Part shown: positions 49,186-59,102 of the stretch, one piece after another | Position numbering within the stretch: position 1 is the first letter of the stretch | How the letters are laid out: each line of letters begins with the position of its first letter | Source of the DNA: Tridacna crocea | Lineage: Eukaryota; Mollusca; Bivalvia; Cardiida; Cardiidae | DNA: 64,000 bases | Reading direction: 5' to 3' | Assembly: GCA_943736015.1 (NCBI GenBank) | Contig: OX031073.1 | Location: 31,027,210 to 31,091,209, forward strand | Translations under genes and position numbers: made by a program | The notes under the pieces: generated by a model | Told to the model about the DNA's origin: nothing | Database searches by the model: none | What the model saw: only the letters and a program-made list of their open reading frames with translations

Positions 49186-49289
49186 TATTTTGGTCTTTAC
49201 AGTGGGCGTGCTTAACCTTTTAGTCATGATTGATACCTGAAAAAAACCTTCTCTAACGGTGGAATAGTTTTTGAAAGCGTATAAAATAT

Positions 49290-49432
49290 TTTGAATTACC
49301 AGTGTCTACAATATCAGTAATTCTTTGAAAGGGAAAAATAAATTGCTCGATACCAATATTTTCTCCTTTTACCACAATGTTTTCGAAAGTCAAGGTCGTT
49401 AAGACACAGGATTGTTCAGTGAAGGGTTAAAG
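49290..49432 (+). mobile_element. MITE family 1, second half
   Basis: ATATTTTCTCCTTTTACCAC arm to GATTGTTCAGTGAAGGGTTAA. Confidence 0.6.
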
Positions 49433-49738
49433 AAGTTGTTGAAAAAGATTAATAGAGTAGTATGTATTTCTTATCGGTTCTAAGTTCTATTCCCTCCCCT
49501 CCATGATCTAGTACTAAATTCTCTGAAATGGTGATTATTTTGTTAAAAAAGAGGGGGGAAGACCTATAGTTTGTAGAGGTTCAGCTGAAGAGGAGTGTGA
49601 AAACATCGTGAGAAATGGAGAATTTGCTCATTTGTGCAATTCCTCTTGTTGCCACAATAAATTCAACTATTATGTTTTGTGTGGACGTCGACATTTCTTT
49701 CAAATAAAAGAGTAAATAAATAAAAACAGCTATTTATT

Positions 49739-49972
49739 AATTAGCCCGTTACCAAGTAATCTCTAGTTTTAACCACTCTGAGATAGAAGCCTTTTGAAAA
49801 CATTTTGGGAAAATGAGAAAATGCAGGTAATCAGCATTTTCTCCTTTTCCCACAATGTTTTCTACCCTGCTGGAAATAAATTTCAATTTCTGGGTTTTAA
49901 GTTTATTTTGTCGTCTGCAAGTGCTTTCAATTTGGACCAGTCAAAGATTTTGTCGTTTGGTAAAGTGTTTAA
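49739..49972 (-). mobile_element. MITE family 1, full copy
   Basis: TTAGCCCGTTACCAAGTAAT to GTTTGGTAAAGTGTTTAA; centre mostly intact. Confidence 0.8.
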
Positions 49973-50934
49973 TGATTTTTTTTCACTAAGAGAATGGCCA
50001 AGTATGTGAAGAAAGGAGCAATCGGGCAGTGGAATTGATTCGCATTGCCTCAATGTTTTTTTCCTTCAACATAATCAGCCGTCGTAAAATCAAGGTGTAA
50101 ATATTTGCACTAATGAAGTTTTGAATGAAGCCAGCAAAGGATAAACTTCGGGCGGTCGAACAATAAACCGTTTTGATAAAAACCATCGATGTTGCAAGGT
50201 AACCTCTATAATCTGGGCGAAAAATCTCCGAGCTATACATACATGTAGACTAAAATGTACATGAACTGTCGAATTTTATCTCTGAACTTTTTTTGGAGGT
50301 GTAAATCATATTCTAAATCAAAGATTCATTTGGACATAACGGCAAGAGAACAAACTGAAATGTGCTTTCCGAAAATAAGACGGGACTATCGCATTGTCCG
50401 TCTGTCCGTGTGTCCACTATTGCATTTCGCATCGGGGAGTCCATCGGCTTTTATCAGAGATTCTATATAACAAGGATTCTGTACATTTTGTTATGTTCGA
50501 TCCCTGATTTTAACGATGTTTTTGCGACAAACTGCCCTTCTCACTCTCTGTCACTCTCCCTGCCTCTCCGAGTAACGCCAAGCAAACACGACTTATCTGA
50601 CAAACCTTCATTCCATACTGAATTGATTGGTCGATTGATTGATTTTTGATAGACCTTTTACTCCCGCTTTCAATATTGTAACAAATCACGCCAACAACTA
50701 ACCTACTCATAATTATGTTTCCTTGGTTCACCAGCACCATGTAGGTAAGGCTACGCTACGGCCCTAAAAAGTTTTGTTCAAGAAAACTCTCGCAAACAGC
50801 CGAGGTGTACATGATATACTAGTATATGTTCGGGGCATATTATCTGATCAGATCACGAGAAATTTCATTGCAGTATAATGAAAGGATTTGTATTCATTTT
50901 CGGATAGTCGAAGACTAGTTAGTGTGTCATCGGG

Positions 50935-52656
50935 TCAAATATTGTACAACTTAATTTGTTTCTTCCTGAATTGATCTATGAGTATGAATTTGTCACAGGA
51001 CTCATTGAAATACAGTCTTGCCGGAAGTGCTATTCCGTCACTTCCGTTAAGAATCTCCCGGATGTATTCTCCATTAGCACTAAGCATGTGTATAAGAGAA
51101 TTTGTACTCCAAACAACATAAACATTACTTTCATTGTCTGTAGTAACGAAAACAGGATTGAACAAATCAGGGTCGTACACCAATCGAATATGACCTTCAG
51201 TTATGTCAATGAAAACAACCTCGTGAGTGTTACACGCCAGTATGAGTGTTTTTCTGTCTTTCGAGATAGTGAACGCGTTGCTAGCCGCAAGTTTCTTGGT
51301 GGCATCATCATCTAGTTCCAGAGCTCCGAGGTGCTCACCTTCCAATGAAAACTTACGTATTTCGGCGCCTTTAGTCCCGATAGCAAACAGCTTCACTTGA
51401 ATGTATAGAGTTTTCTCACTCTTTTCATAATGTATGCCAAAACACATTTCAAATATGTATATTTCTCTGAGGATGGTTGCCTCCCCTGGAATAACTCTAA
51501 CAAAACGAATTTTACGTTCAGCATGAAAAGTAACGACAACGGTGTCTGTGTCAACAGGTTCCACGTGCCAAGGTAAAGATGGAAAATTTAGCAACGTTTC
51601 CAGAGAATTCTGATATACCAAATAACTGAATAGTCTCTTCCCCGCGGGGTCAATTAAAATAATGTGTTCATCATTAAGCCATGTACAATCGTTAAAAGTA
51701 TCCGTGTCTTTAATTGCAAAAGATTGCATCAGCTCTGGCTTTTTCCAATCTAAAACTGCTTTCTGTTCACTTGGTTTTGTACTTGCTAGGTCAGTTTGAT
51801 GTTCTGTAAATATACATGTACTATCTTCCGACTCAAACAAAGACCTTATGTTTGTTTCTAAGAATGAAATATCAGGTATTGTTAAAGCCTTTCTTTCCTC
51901 TGCCTTGGCCTCATTAACGAGTTTCTTTAAATCTTGAACATGTTTATTTAGTTCTGTATTGCCTAAAAAAAGTTTAACATTATCCTTCGACTGAAGAGCA
52001 AGCACAGTAGATTCTTTCAACTTTCTTGACTCGTATGTCTTGTGTGTTAATTCCCTCTCACGCTTCCTGATACCGTCCAATATCTCCTCGTGGGTTCCTT
52101 CGACCCTCTCAGTAACTCGTTTTGCAAAATCATCAAATAGTTCGTATAGAGTTTTTTTCAGTCCGTTTAGTTTCGTTTTGCAAGATTCCTTTGCACTGTC
52201 GATAGCATCACGTTGATTTCTCTGTCCTTCAAACACATTTGTGGTGTCGATTGCAAGATTGTCATACTTCTCTATTGCTTCAGTATCTTTAGAATTCTGT
52301 TTTGCTCTGTGTGCAGCATCAACAATAGATGTTACATCTTCGCCTCGCGCCTGAAATCCCTGAGCACATTCACCACAGCAAAGAACGTTATCGTTTCCAC
52401 ACATAAACACCACTTCTTCGTCGAGATGGTCAGGACATCGTCTAAATGCTTTCAGAAATGAATGTGTTATGTCCCGTGGGGCATCGTGGATTTCAATCAG
52501 TTTATGTCTGCGTGTTGCTCTATTTCTCGAGTGTTTATTTTTACAACTATTGCATTTCCTTTCGTCACATTCAAAGCAGAAAACGGTAGCAATCGATTCG
52601 ATTTCTTTCCTCTCGCACGGTTCACAAACAGCATGGTCCAGGTTATCGTCTGTCAT
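50935..52656 (-). CDS. B-box zinc finger / coiled-coil protein, RING-less TRIM-like
   Basis: Single open exon of 573 codons from MTDDNLDHAVCEPC to a TGA. B-box 1 is about residues 11-52 (CEPCERKE, FCFECDERKCNSCK, TRRHKLIEIH). B-box 2 is about residues 67-105 (CPDHLDEEVVFMCGNDNVLC, CGECA). A Lys/Glu-rich coiled coil spans about 125-265. The C-terminal 260 residues carry propeller-like strands (TWLNDEHIILIDPAGKRLFS; FSLEGEHLGALELDD). No RING precedes the B-boxes, so E3 ligase activity is not supported; such B-box proteins are numerous in bivalves. The frame extends 24 codons upstream to 52728, but an acceptor-like TTCTCTTAAATATAAG ends 3 bases before the chosen ATG, which also has A at -3. Confidence 0.85.
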   Translation of the reverse strand: MTDDNLDHAVCEPCERKEIESIATVFCFECDERKCNSCKNKHSRNRATRRHKLIEIHDAPRDITHSFLKAFRRCPDHLDEEVVFMCGNDNVLCCGECAQGFQARGEDVTSIVDAAHRAKQNSKDTEAIEKYDNLAIDTTNVFEGQRNQRDAIDSAKESCKTKLNGLKKTLYELFDDFAKRVTERVEGTHEEILDGIRKRERELTHKTYESRKLKESTVLALQSKDNVKLFLGNTELNKHVQDLKKLVNEAKAEERKALTIPDISFLETNIRSLFESEDSTCIFTEHQTDLASTKPSEQKAVLDWKKPELMQSFAIKDTDTFNDCTWLNDEHIILIDPAGKRLFSYLVYQNSLETLLNFPSLPWHVEPVDTDTVVVTFHAERKIRFVRVIPGEATILREIYIFEMCFGIHYEKSEKTLYIQVKLFAIGTKGAEIRKFSLEGEHLGALELDDDATKKLAASNAFTISKDRKTLILACNTHEVVFIDITEGHIRLVYDPDLFNPVFVTTDNESNVYVVWSTNSLIHMLSANGEYIREILNGSDGIALPARLYFNESCDKFILIDQFRKKQIKLYNI

Positions 52657-52779
52657 TTTCTTATATTTAAGAGAACAACAACGAAAGAACAGTCCGGTAA
52701 GCCAATTAAAGCAAGTCAATATGCTCATAGCGAGAAAAGTGTGTCAATTGCGAAATATGCGAAACCAAAATATTCTTGG

Positions 52780-52935
52780 GCAAAAGTGAAATTGCTGGAA
52801 AGTAATATTTTCTCCTTTCTACCAAAATGTTTTCTACAAATTTCAAATAAAAGTCACAGTTTTTGAGCCACGTTTAGATTTACTTAGTCGTCTGCAAATC
52901 GGCTTTCTCTATGGACAAGTTTAAAAATTTCATCT
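52780..52935 (-). mobile_element. MITE family 1, partial
   Basis: ATATTTTCTCCTTTCTACCA arm through TTAGTCGTCTGCAAATCGGC; starts inside the palindrome. Confidence 0.55.
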
Positions 52936-53434
52936 TCTGACGTCATGCTGTCACGACAAGCACAGTCCAAAAATCTCACATCCTATTTCTGAAGTATATA
53001 TGTATAAAAATGAAGCACAAATGACTCACATTTTTCACTATTTGTTTGGAGACGGTTCATCTTTACACTTGATCGATCACAATCTCATAGAAAATGGCCC
53101 CGAAAAATGAGTCTTGTGTGACGAGGGTATTTTCGATGATATGACTCGACTGAACCGAATGGGAGCGAAGGTGTGCAGGAAAGAGATACTTCTTATCGAC
53201 TTCTTTGAAAATGTTCTTTCTCCCGCTTTGAAGGCTTATCATGTAATTTTTCCGTGTTTTTCTTGACAAATATTTTTTTTCCTTTTATAGAAAATGAATA
53301 TCACAATGGTAACAAATGTTGCAAAGGAACGTTGAATGCCCTTTGTTCTTTTTACTCGGGTCGGATGAAAACACGTATAAGAATGATAGTACTAAAACTA
53401 GTAATCGGGTGACACCTTGCATCGGATGAGTGAT

Positions 53435-53650
53435 TTAACGCTTTGGTTGCTAACCGCGACTGGCTGACTTTTTGCGGACGGTGCAAATCAAGATCAGACT
53501 GCACAGAACGTGCAGTCTGATCTTTGATCTACATTATCCAACAAGAAGATATTATTCCTCAAAACATAACTTTAAAACAGAATTTTTTGGGTTGTTATAT
53601 AGTATCGAATTGAAATTTTAATTTTAGTTATCTAGCAGGTTAAGGGTTAA
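53435..53650 (+). mobile_element. MITE family 2, full copy with TTAA ends
   Basis: TTAACGCTTTGGTTGCTAAC to GTTAAGGGTTAA. Core GATCAGACTGCACAGAACGT plus GCAGTCTGATC palindrome lies off-centre, near the left end; the right half is not palindromic. Confidence 0.78.
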
Positions 53651-54124
53651 GATCGTGGTCAATCGTTACCAAAAAAGTAGCGTATGAGAATCTCATTGGC
53701 CGCTACATACAAAAAATATAGCGATTAAAACCGATATCACGAGTCTGATAACATGTGCTTTACCCCGCTTTCAACAGAGTTCCAATAGGCTCAAGTCTAA
53801 CCGGGAGTTCGGCCTATAGGCCCGAAGGCATCTCGACAGACTGCTCACTTGTATATGTAGATTTAATTGCAAATATGTTTGCTAGTCTATTACTAGGCAA
53901 TGGCAGATTTCCAATTCCAGAAAGCTAATTAGTTTGAGAACTCATCATATTGACAAGGGGTCCCGATGTTAGCTTAAGTAGGTCCACAGACCGCCCAGTG
54001 GCATTTGGCTTACTGCAACACACGCATGCGGGAGGACTCGGTCTGCTTCAGATGTAGCATAGAGTTGTCGTTTGCTTGTTTGCAAGCAGATAAATATTTA
54101 TGCGGCGCTCTCGCAAAAAGGGAT

Positions 54125-54360
54125 TTAACCCTCTACGAAACAGTCCCTGGTTTTTACGACGCCGAGAGAGATCTAGAAGCCTTTTGAAAACATGGTGGGA
54201 AAAGCAGAAAATGCTGGTAACCAGCCTTTTCTTCTTTTCCCACAATGTTTTCTTCCCTGCTGGAAACAAATTTCATTTTTTGAGTTATATTTATTTTGTC
54301 GTCTGAAAGTGTTTTCAAATTGGACCAAACTAAAAATTTTGTCGTTTGGTAAAGAGTTAA
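54125..54360 (-). mobile_element. MITE family 1, full copy
   Basis: TTAACCCTCTACGAAACAGT to GTTTGGTAAAGAGTTAA; centre GCTGGTAACCAGCCTTTTCT. Confidence 0.82.
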
Positions 54361-54577
54361 TGTTTCTCCGCGATGCTTTAAATACCAAGCAACTGACCAT
54401 CAAAATTATGGGTCCATAAAATTCTTTTTTTTCTCCAAAAACCAACTGAATCATAAGATAAAATGGTCCTTGGACATACAGAAAAAAATTACACATGTAG
54501 CAAAGTGTAGTGATATATCACAGCCAGCTTGTTCCGACTGCACAGGCTTACACTGGTCAATACTTTTAGTAGATGCT

Positions 54578-54803
54578 TCATCTCTTTACCAAACGGTAAA
54601 ATCTTAGACTTGTCCAAATTGAAAGCACTTGCAGACGACATTATAAATGTGACTTGAAATAGAAATTTGTTATGGGGAGGGCAGAAAATATTGTGAAAAA
54701 AGGAGAAAATACTGATTACCAGCATTTTTTCCTGTTCACACAATTTTTTGGCCTCTATCCTCAGGGTCGCTAAAAGTCGGGGTTGTGTGGTACAGAGCTG
54801 AAC
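54578..54803 (+). mobile_element. MITE family 1, diverged copy
   Basis: ATCTCTTTACCAAACGGTAA head to GTGTGGTACAGAGCTGAA; hairpin arms carry several mismatches. Confidence 0.72.
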
Positions 54804-56204
54804 TCATTTGCACAGCTGGTCTACAATATGACTTTTATATAATTTCTGTGTCTAAACTTCTAGGTCTAAAACGTTAATAGAGCTAGAAATATTTAGAATA
54901 TTTAGTATAATGAAACAAATTCTTTAATTTGCTCAACATCTTTAAATTTCTTGGTTCAAAAGATTCAAATATCCCCCCCCCCGAAACTGGAGACGATAAC
55001 AACATTATCCGTAGTATATAGTCCGTTGTGGTTTTATCGACACAGAAATTAAAATGGCGTTCTAATGAAAAAATACACTTCCGTCTGCTGAAAAATTATG
55101 TTAAAATCAAAGAATACTTAAAGTCAGTAGCGTTTTTAGTCAATACAGGTTTGAAGTACAATATGTCTTAACGTCTTCTCTTGTAAGAAAAAAAGGAAAA
55201 ATAAATATTACGATACCAGAGCCGCACTGGACACGACAAAATGGTTTACAGTCAAAACGTACCCAAACCAAAACGTACCCAAGTCAAAACGTACCCAAGT
55301 GGAGTCAAAACGTACCCAACTGAAGTCAAAACGTACCCAAGTGGAGTCAAAACGTACCCAATGTGAATCAAAATGTACCCATGATTTTTATGGTGTTTTT
55401 ATCTTCCATCTTTCCACAAATGAATAGAAATATTGTTTTCGCCATCTTGATGATGATAATTTTTAATTCTGCTTTATTTCAAATTTGCCTTACATGATTA
55501 AAACAAATAATGATCGAAGCATATCACAGATCATATAGCTAAGTCTATCAAACGCTTCATGATAAAAGTACAGTGTGTCTATCTCTCTTTTTTAGGCAAA
55601 TACAATTAACATTAGGGAAAAAGCATCAGATACCTTGATATTGTTATCCATCATTATTAATGTTATATTTTATCAATAAAAAATAATCGGGAAAAAAATC
55701 TTCATAAGAATTAGCACTTTCATAAAAATGAGATACATTAATTACATTTTTCGGATAACAGAAGGTGCAATTTTCACACCCAAAAAGAGTGTAATAAGCT
55801 ATAATTATGTGGTGAATAAATTAATTATTCACAGTGGTATTTTAGCTGCTGTATATTACCTGATTATATATTTGAATGCTTTGTAAATATTAATGATTTG
55901 AGAGACAGTTTGCTTTGGATGAAAAACTGAAAGGTTGATTTTTTTCTTAAATTCCATTAAATGCTCTGATGGAAAGTTTCCTCATATTTTCCTTTTCTTC
56001 CCTTTGATTTGAAAGTTCTTCTTTGTAACATCTTTATTATCAGGAAATTCCCTAAACATGGATAAGCAAAATATTTTGTTGTCTGTGAGTGGTGACTCGG
56101 TTACACCTTCTTGTAAATATTTACACAATTTTTCAGTTAATTAAGATATTAACATTTAGAGGGCGAATATTAAAGATATAGTCTGCACTGAAAATATTGT
56201 AAAC

Positions 56205-56392
56205 TTAACTCTTTACCAATCAATGAAATCTTGGACTCTTCCAGATTGAAAACATCTGCAAACAGCCGTTATAATATAAGGCTTCGAAGGTTAAAAAACA
56301 TTGTGAGAAACGGGAAGAAGTTGTTACAATGTTGTAAAAAGCTATTTTTCAGAAGGATTGTAAATACTACAGATTGTGTAATTAAAGGTTAC
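56205..56392 (+). mobile_element. MITE family 1, degenerate, inside the 2.9-kb element
   Basis: AACTCTTTACCAATCAATGA head, GGTTAAAAAACATTGTGAGA, the palindrome largely deleted, end GTGTAATTAAAGGTTA. Confidence 0.6.
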
Positions 56393-57269
56393 CTAGTGCT
56401 TTTTGTGTTTGAAAAAAAAAAAACATGTTCAACAAAATATCATTGAACATTTTCATCTTAAACTTAAATTGGCTAGATCTAACTTACTTTTTGTTAACTT
56501 TGAAAAGGGGCTAGGTGGTGAATATAATTAATACTATGTAGACTAGTCTAGGTTGGCGTTACCGATCGCCAAAATCGCCATTGGCGATTAAATCTTATTG
56601 CTGGCGACTAAAAACAAGGAAAGTGCCGATACTGGCGATTTTAAAAAATGTGATCAGAGAAAATGGCCGACTGTCAAATTGTTATCAGGTTTGTATATTG
56701 AACACTTTCATAACTGTGAAATCGGCCTACGCCAACTTGATTATCATATATACCGGCTATCCTAAGCTCTTAAACCCTTGTATCTCCCTTAACTATCCGA
56801 TAGACCAAGACCGGATAAGAGTTGCGCTCTGCCAGTTACCGAGTGCGCTTGTTCTATAAATAGAATACATTCGTGAACAATCGCAATTTTTTGGACAGTG
56901 TGGTGCTTAATGGTACATGAAAGTGAAGTTTTACTTTCGTTTATCGAGTAAATTTGACAGCATCAATGGCGATTTTTCTCAAATACTTAACCTTTTAAGG
57001 TTTGTGTGGCCTTATAAGATTCTTTTCTAATGAAGTCCCTTTTGTAATAATGAATGCTGGGTCTATATTTCGCCAAATGAGTTATATATGTAACCCGTTA
57101 TCTGATAATTTTCGGAGATCGGCATCTTCAAGAAAGGTAAAGTGTGAAAGGGTATTTCTTAGATCATTTGCAAGACAAAACAGATATTTTGCATTGCATT
57201 TAATCAAAATCATAAATAAATCATAAGTATAAATATCTCTGGCAATGCATGAATTAATGACTGGTATGC

Positions 57270-57440
57270 AGAAATTGAAAGAGCTGTTGAGCTGCCTTTT
57301 CAAAGGTAGAAAACATTGCTGGAAAAAGAAAAAAATGCTGGTTTCCACCATTTTCACCCTTTTCCTAGAATTAATAATAGCCTTCTTCCTCAGGATTGTT
57401 CAAACTGAGGATATACGATCCCTGGTGTGGTGAAAGGTTA
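57270..57440 (+). mobile_element. MITE family 1, partial, inside the 2.9-kb element
   Basis: GGTAGAAAACATTGCTGGAA and AAATGCTGGTTTCCACCATT, end CTGGTGTGGTGAAAGGTTAA. Confidence 0.6.
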
Positions 57441-58354
57441 AGCCTGATTAAAATATGCATTTTATTTTCTTTTATGGAACTTTTTGATCATTCACCAGCC
57501 TATAAGCACAGGAATTTGTAGCTGACTTTCAATACTTGGCTCTCTCATGTATGTAATGAGACCATCAAAAATATCTTAAAAGAACAACGCCTTAAATATT
57601 ATATCAGTGATGCAAAGCTGTAGATCTAGATTTATATTTACCATACAGGACTCATTGCCATGAAATACTCAGAAATTGACACTAAGTAAAACTTTAAAAG
57701 TAATAAGGCTCAGAGACTGATCCCGGGTTTTGACTGACAAAACTTCTGGCTACTAAAAATTTTTGGCTGGCGCCAACCTAGCTAGTATTGTGTACAAATA
57801 GTTGTAATCATCTTTTATGAAAATAAAACTGTTAATGACAACTAGTTTGTTACACCTGATTAGTCCTGACATAAACACATTACCCATTATTGAATGTAAC
57901 GTAGGATTGAAACCATGCATCATTTTTAAAGAATTAAAAGGATATAAAGTGAGTGTGGAGTTAAAACATCCTTAAAAGGTAAGATACATGAAGTTTTTAA
58001 TCTATAACCAATACTGAAATTATTTCAATGAAAATTTTACTTTGGGTACGTTTTGACTTAACTTTTGGGTACGTTTTGACTTATTTTTTGGGTACGTTTT
58101 GGTTTGGGTATGTTTTGACCGCATCCCGACAAAATGATTCTTCTTTTTTTGTTTCACAATCACAGGTGATAAACGCTTTCAAAGTGGAGACCTGGCAGAT
58201 TTGTGAAAATTGTGTTGAATCACTTTTCTCCTCCTTTGTTTGCAACATCAAAATGATTGCTTATGAATGATAGTTCGTTTCGACTGGTTTGAATTTGCTG
58301 ATTATAGTTTGTCCCCAAGAAAAATGGAACCGAAAGTTTTAATCTGAACATTTG

Positions 58355-58532
58355 ACAGACAAATTCGAGCAAGAAGTCTTTTGAGAATACTGTAGTTACA
58401 AGCATTTTCTTCTTTTCCCTTTTATACTCGTCCGTTTTTTAAATAATTCTTATCACTTGAGCCTCTTTAATTTGTTGTCTTCAAATGCTTATGTGGACTT
58501 GTCTAAATTTTTCTTGTCTGGTAAAGCGTTAA
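58355..58532 (-). mobile_element. MITE family 1, partial, abutting next copy
   Basis: Begins near AAGAAGTCTTTTGAGAATAC, end TCTGGTAAAGCGTTAA shares its TTAA with the following copy. Confidence 0.6.
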
Positions 58533-58756
58533 CCCATTACCACACAATCCCTACTTTTGAAGCCCCTGAGAAAGAAGCTTTTAGAAAACATTGTGGGAAA
58601 AGGAGAAAATGCTGGTAACCAACATTTTCTCCTTTTCCCACAATGTTTTCTACCCTTCACTAACAAATTTCAAATTTTCCGTCACTTTTATTTTGTCATC
58701 TGCAAATGCTTCCAATTTGGACCAGACTAAAATATTGTCGTTTGGTAATGGGTTAA
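58529..58756 (-). mobile_element. MITE family 1, full copy just upstream of MCRS1 start exon
   Basis: TTAACCCATTACCACACAAT to TTTGGTAATGGGTTAA, near-perfect palindrome. Ends 97 bases before the MCRS1 ATG. Confidence 0.85.
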
Positions 58757-58809
58757 CTCATGTATTATCTATATTTTACAACAATAAATGTCCTGCAACT
58801 TTCTCTTAG

Positions 58810-58852
58810 GATGTAATAAGTTTACCATACATCACTGTTGGCTGACACCAAT
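58810..58852 (+). promoter_or_regulatory. Probable 5' UTR of MCRS1 with start-stop uORF
   Basis: TTTCTCTTAG at 58800-58809 is a good acceptor, so the exon probably starts at 58810 and an upstream non-coding exon exists. An ATG at 58811 is directly followed by TAA, a minimal start-stop reading frame 36 bases before the main ATG. An in-frame TAA at 58817 bars N-terminal extension. Confidence 0.5.
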
Positions 58853-59102
58853 ATGGAAGGTATAACGGATATAAGTGAGACTGCAAGTCTCACTGCCCCA
58901 GCAGTTGCTCCATCGCCAATAATAATGAAACCTACAGCAACACCAACCCATCAACCTCATGTTACTCGGTACATGCCAACCCCAGATCTGTCTGGCTCAC
59001 AAGAGAGAAGGAGCTCAAAGCGATCTATTAAAAGGAAGCGTTTTGATGATGAAGTGGTAGAATCTAGTTTACTTAAACAAGAAAGGACTAGAGACAGGAA
59101 AG
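58853..59102 (+). CDS. MCRS1: MCRS1 exon 1 (start exon)
   Basis: ATG with A at -3, 83 codons plus one base. MEGITDISETASLT opens it; a Pro/Thr-rich low-complexity stretch follows; the basic segment RRSSKRSIKRKRFDDE (a likely nuclear localisation signal) is the conserved part. Donor AAAG|GTAAAT. Confidence 0.9.

Larger units (their letters stand above)
55244..58126. mobile_element. Putative 2.9-kb DNA transposon with repeated GTACCCAA ends
   Basis: The left end (55244-55385) holds seven GTACCC motifs, mostly as GTCAAAACGTACCCAA units. The right end (58043-58126) holds four in inverted orientation (TTGGGTACGTTTTGAC). The outermost parts pair as inverted repeats (GTCAAAACGTACCCAAACC versus GTCAAAACATACCCAAACC). 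CGACAAAATG lies directly outside each end (55234-55243 and 58127-58136), a candidate 10-bp target duplication, in the range of Mutator-like elements. The interior is A+T-rich, has no recognisable transposase and carries later MITEs, so this would be a non-autonomous element. Confidence 0.65.

Noticed and set aside
56581-56859. 92-codon frame inside the 2.9-kb element as a possible transposase
   Set aside because: No DDE-type spacing, zinc finger or other recognisable motif; low support as coding sequence.
58838-58852. MCRS1 starting at a TTG codon, five residues earlier
   Set aside because: There is a normal ATG at 58853 with A at -3 and an in-frame stop upstream; a TTG start is not needed in an animal gene.
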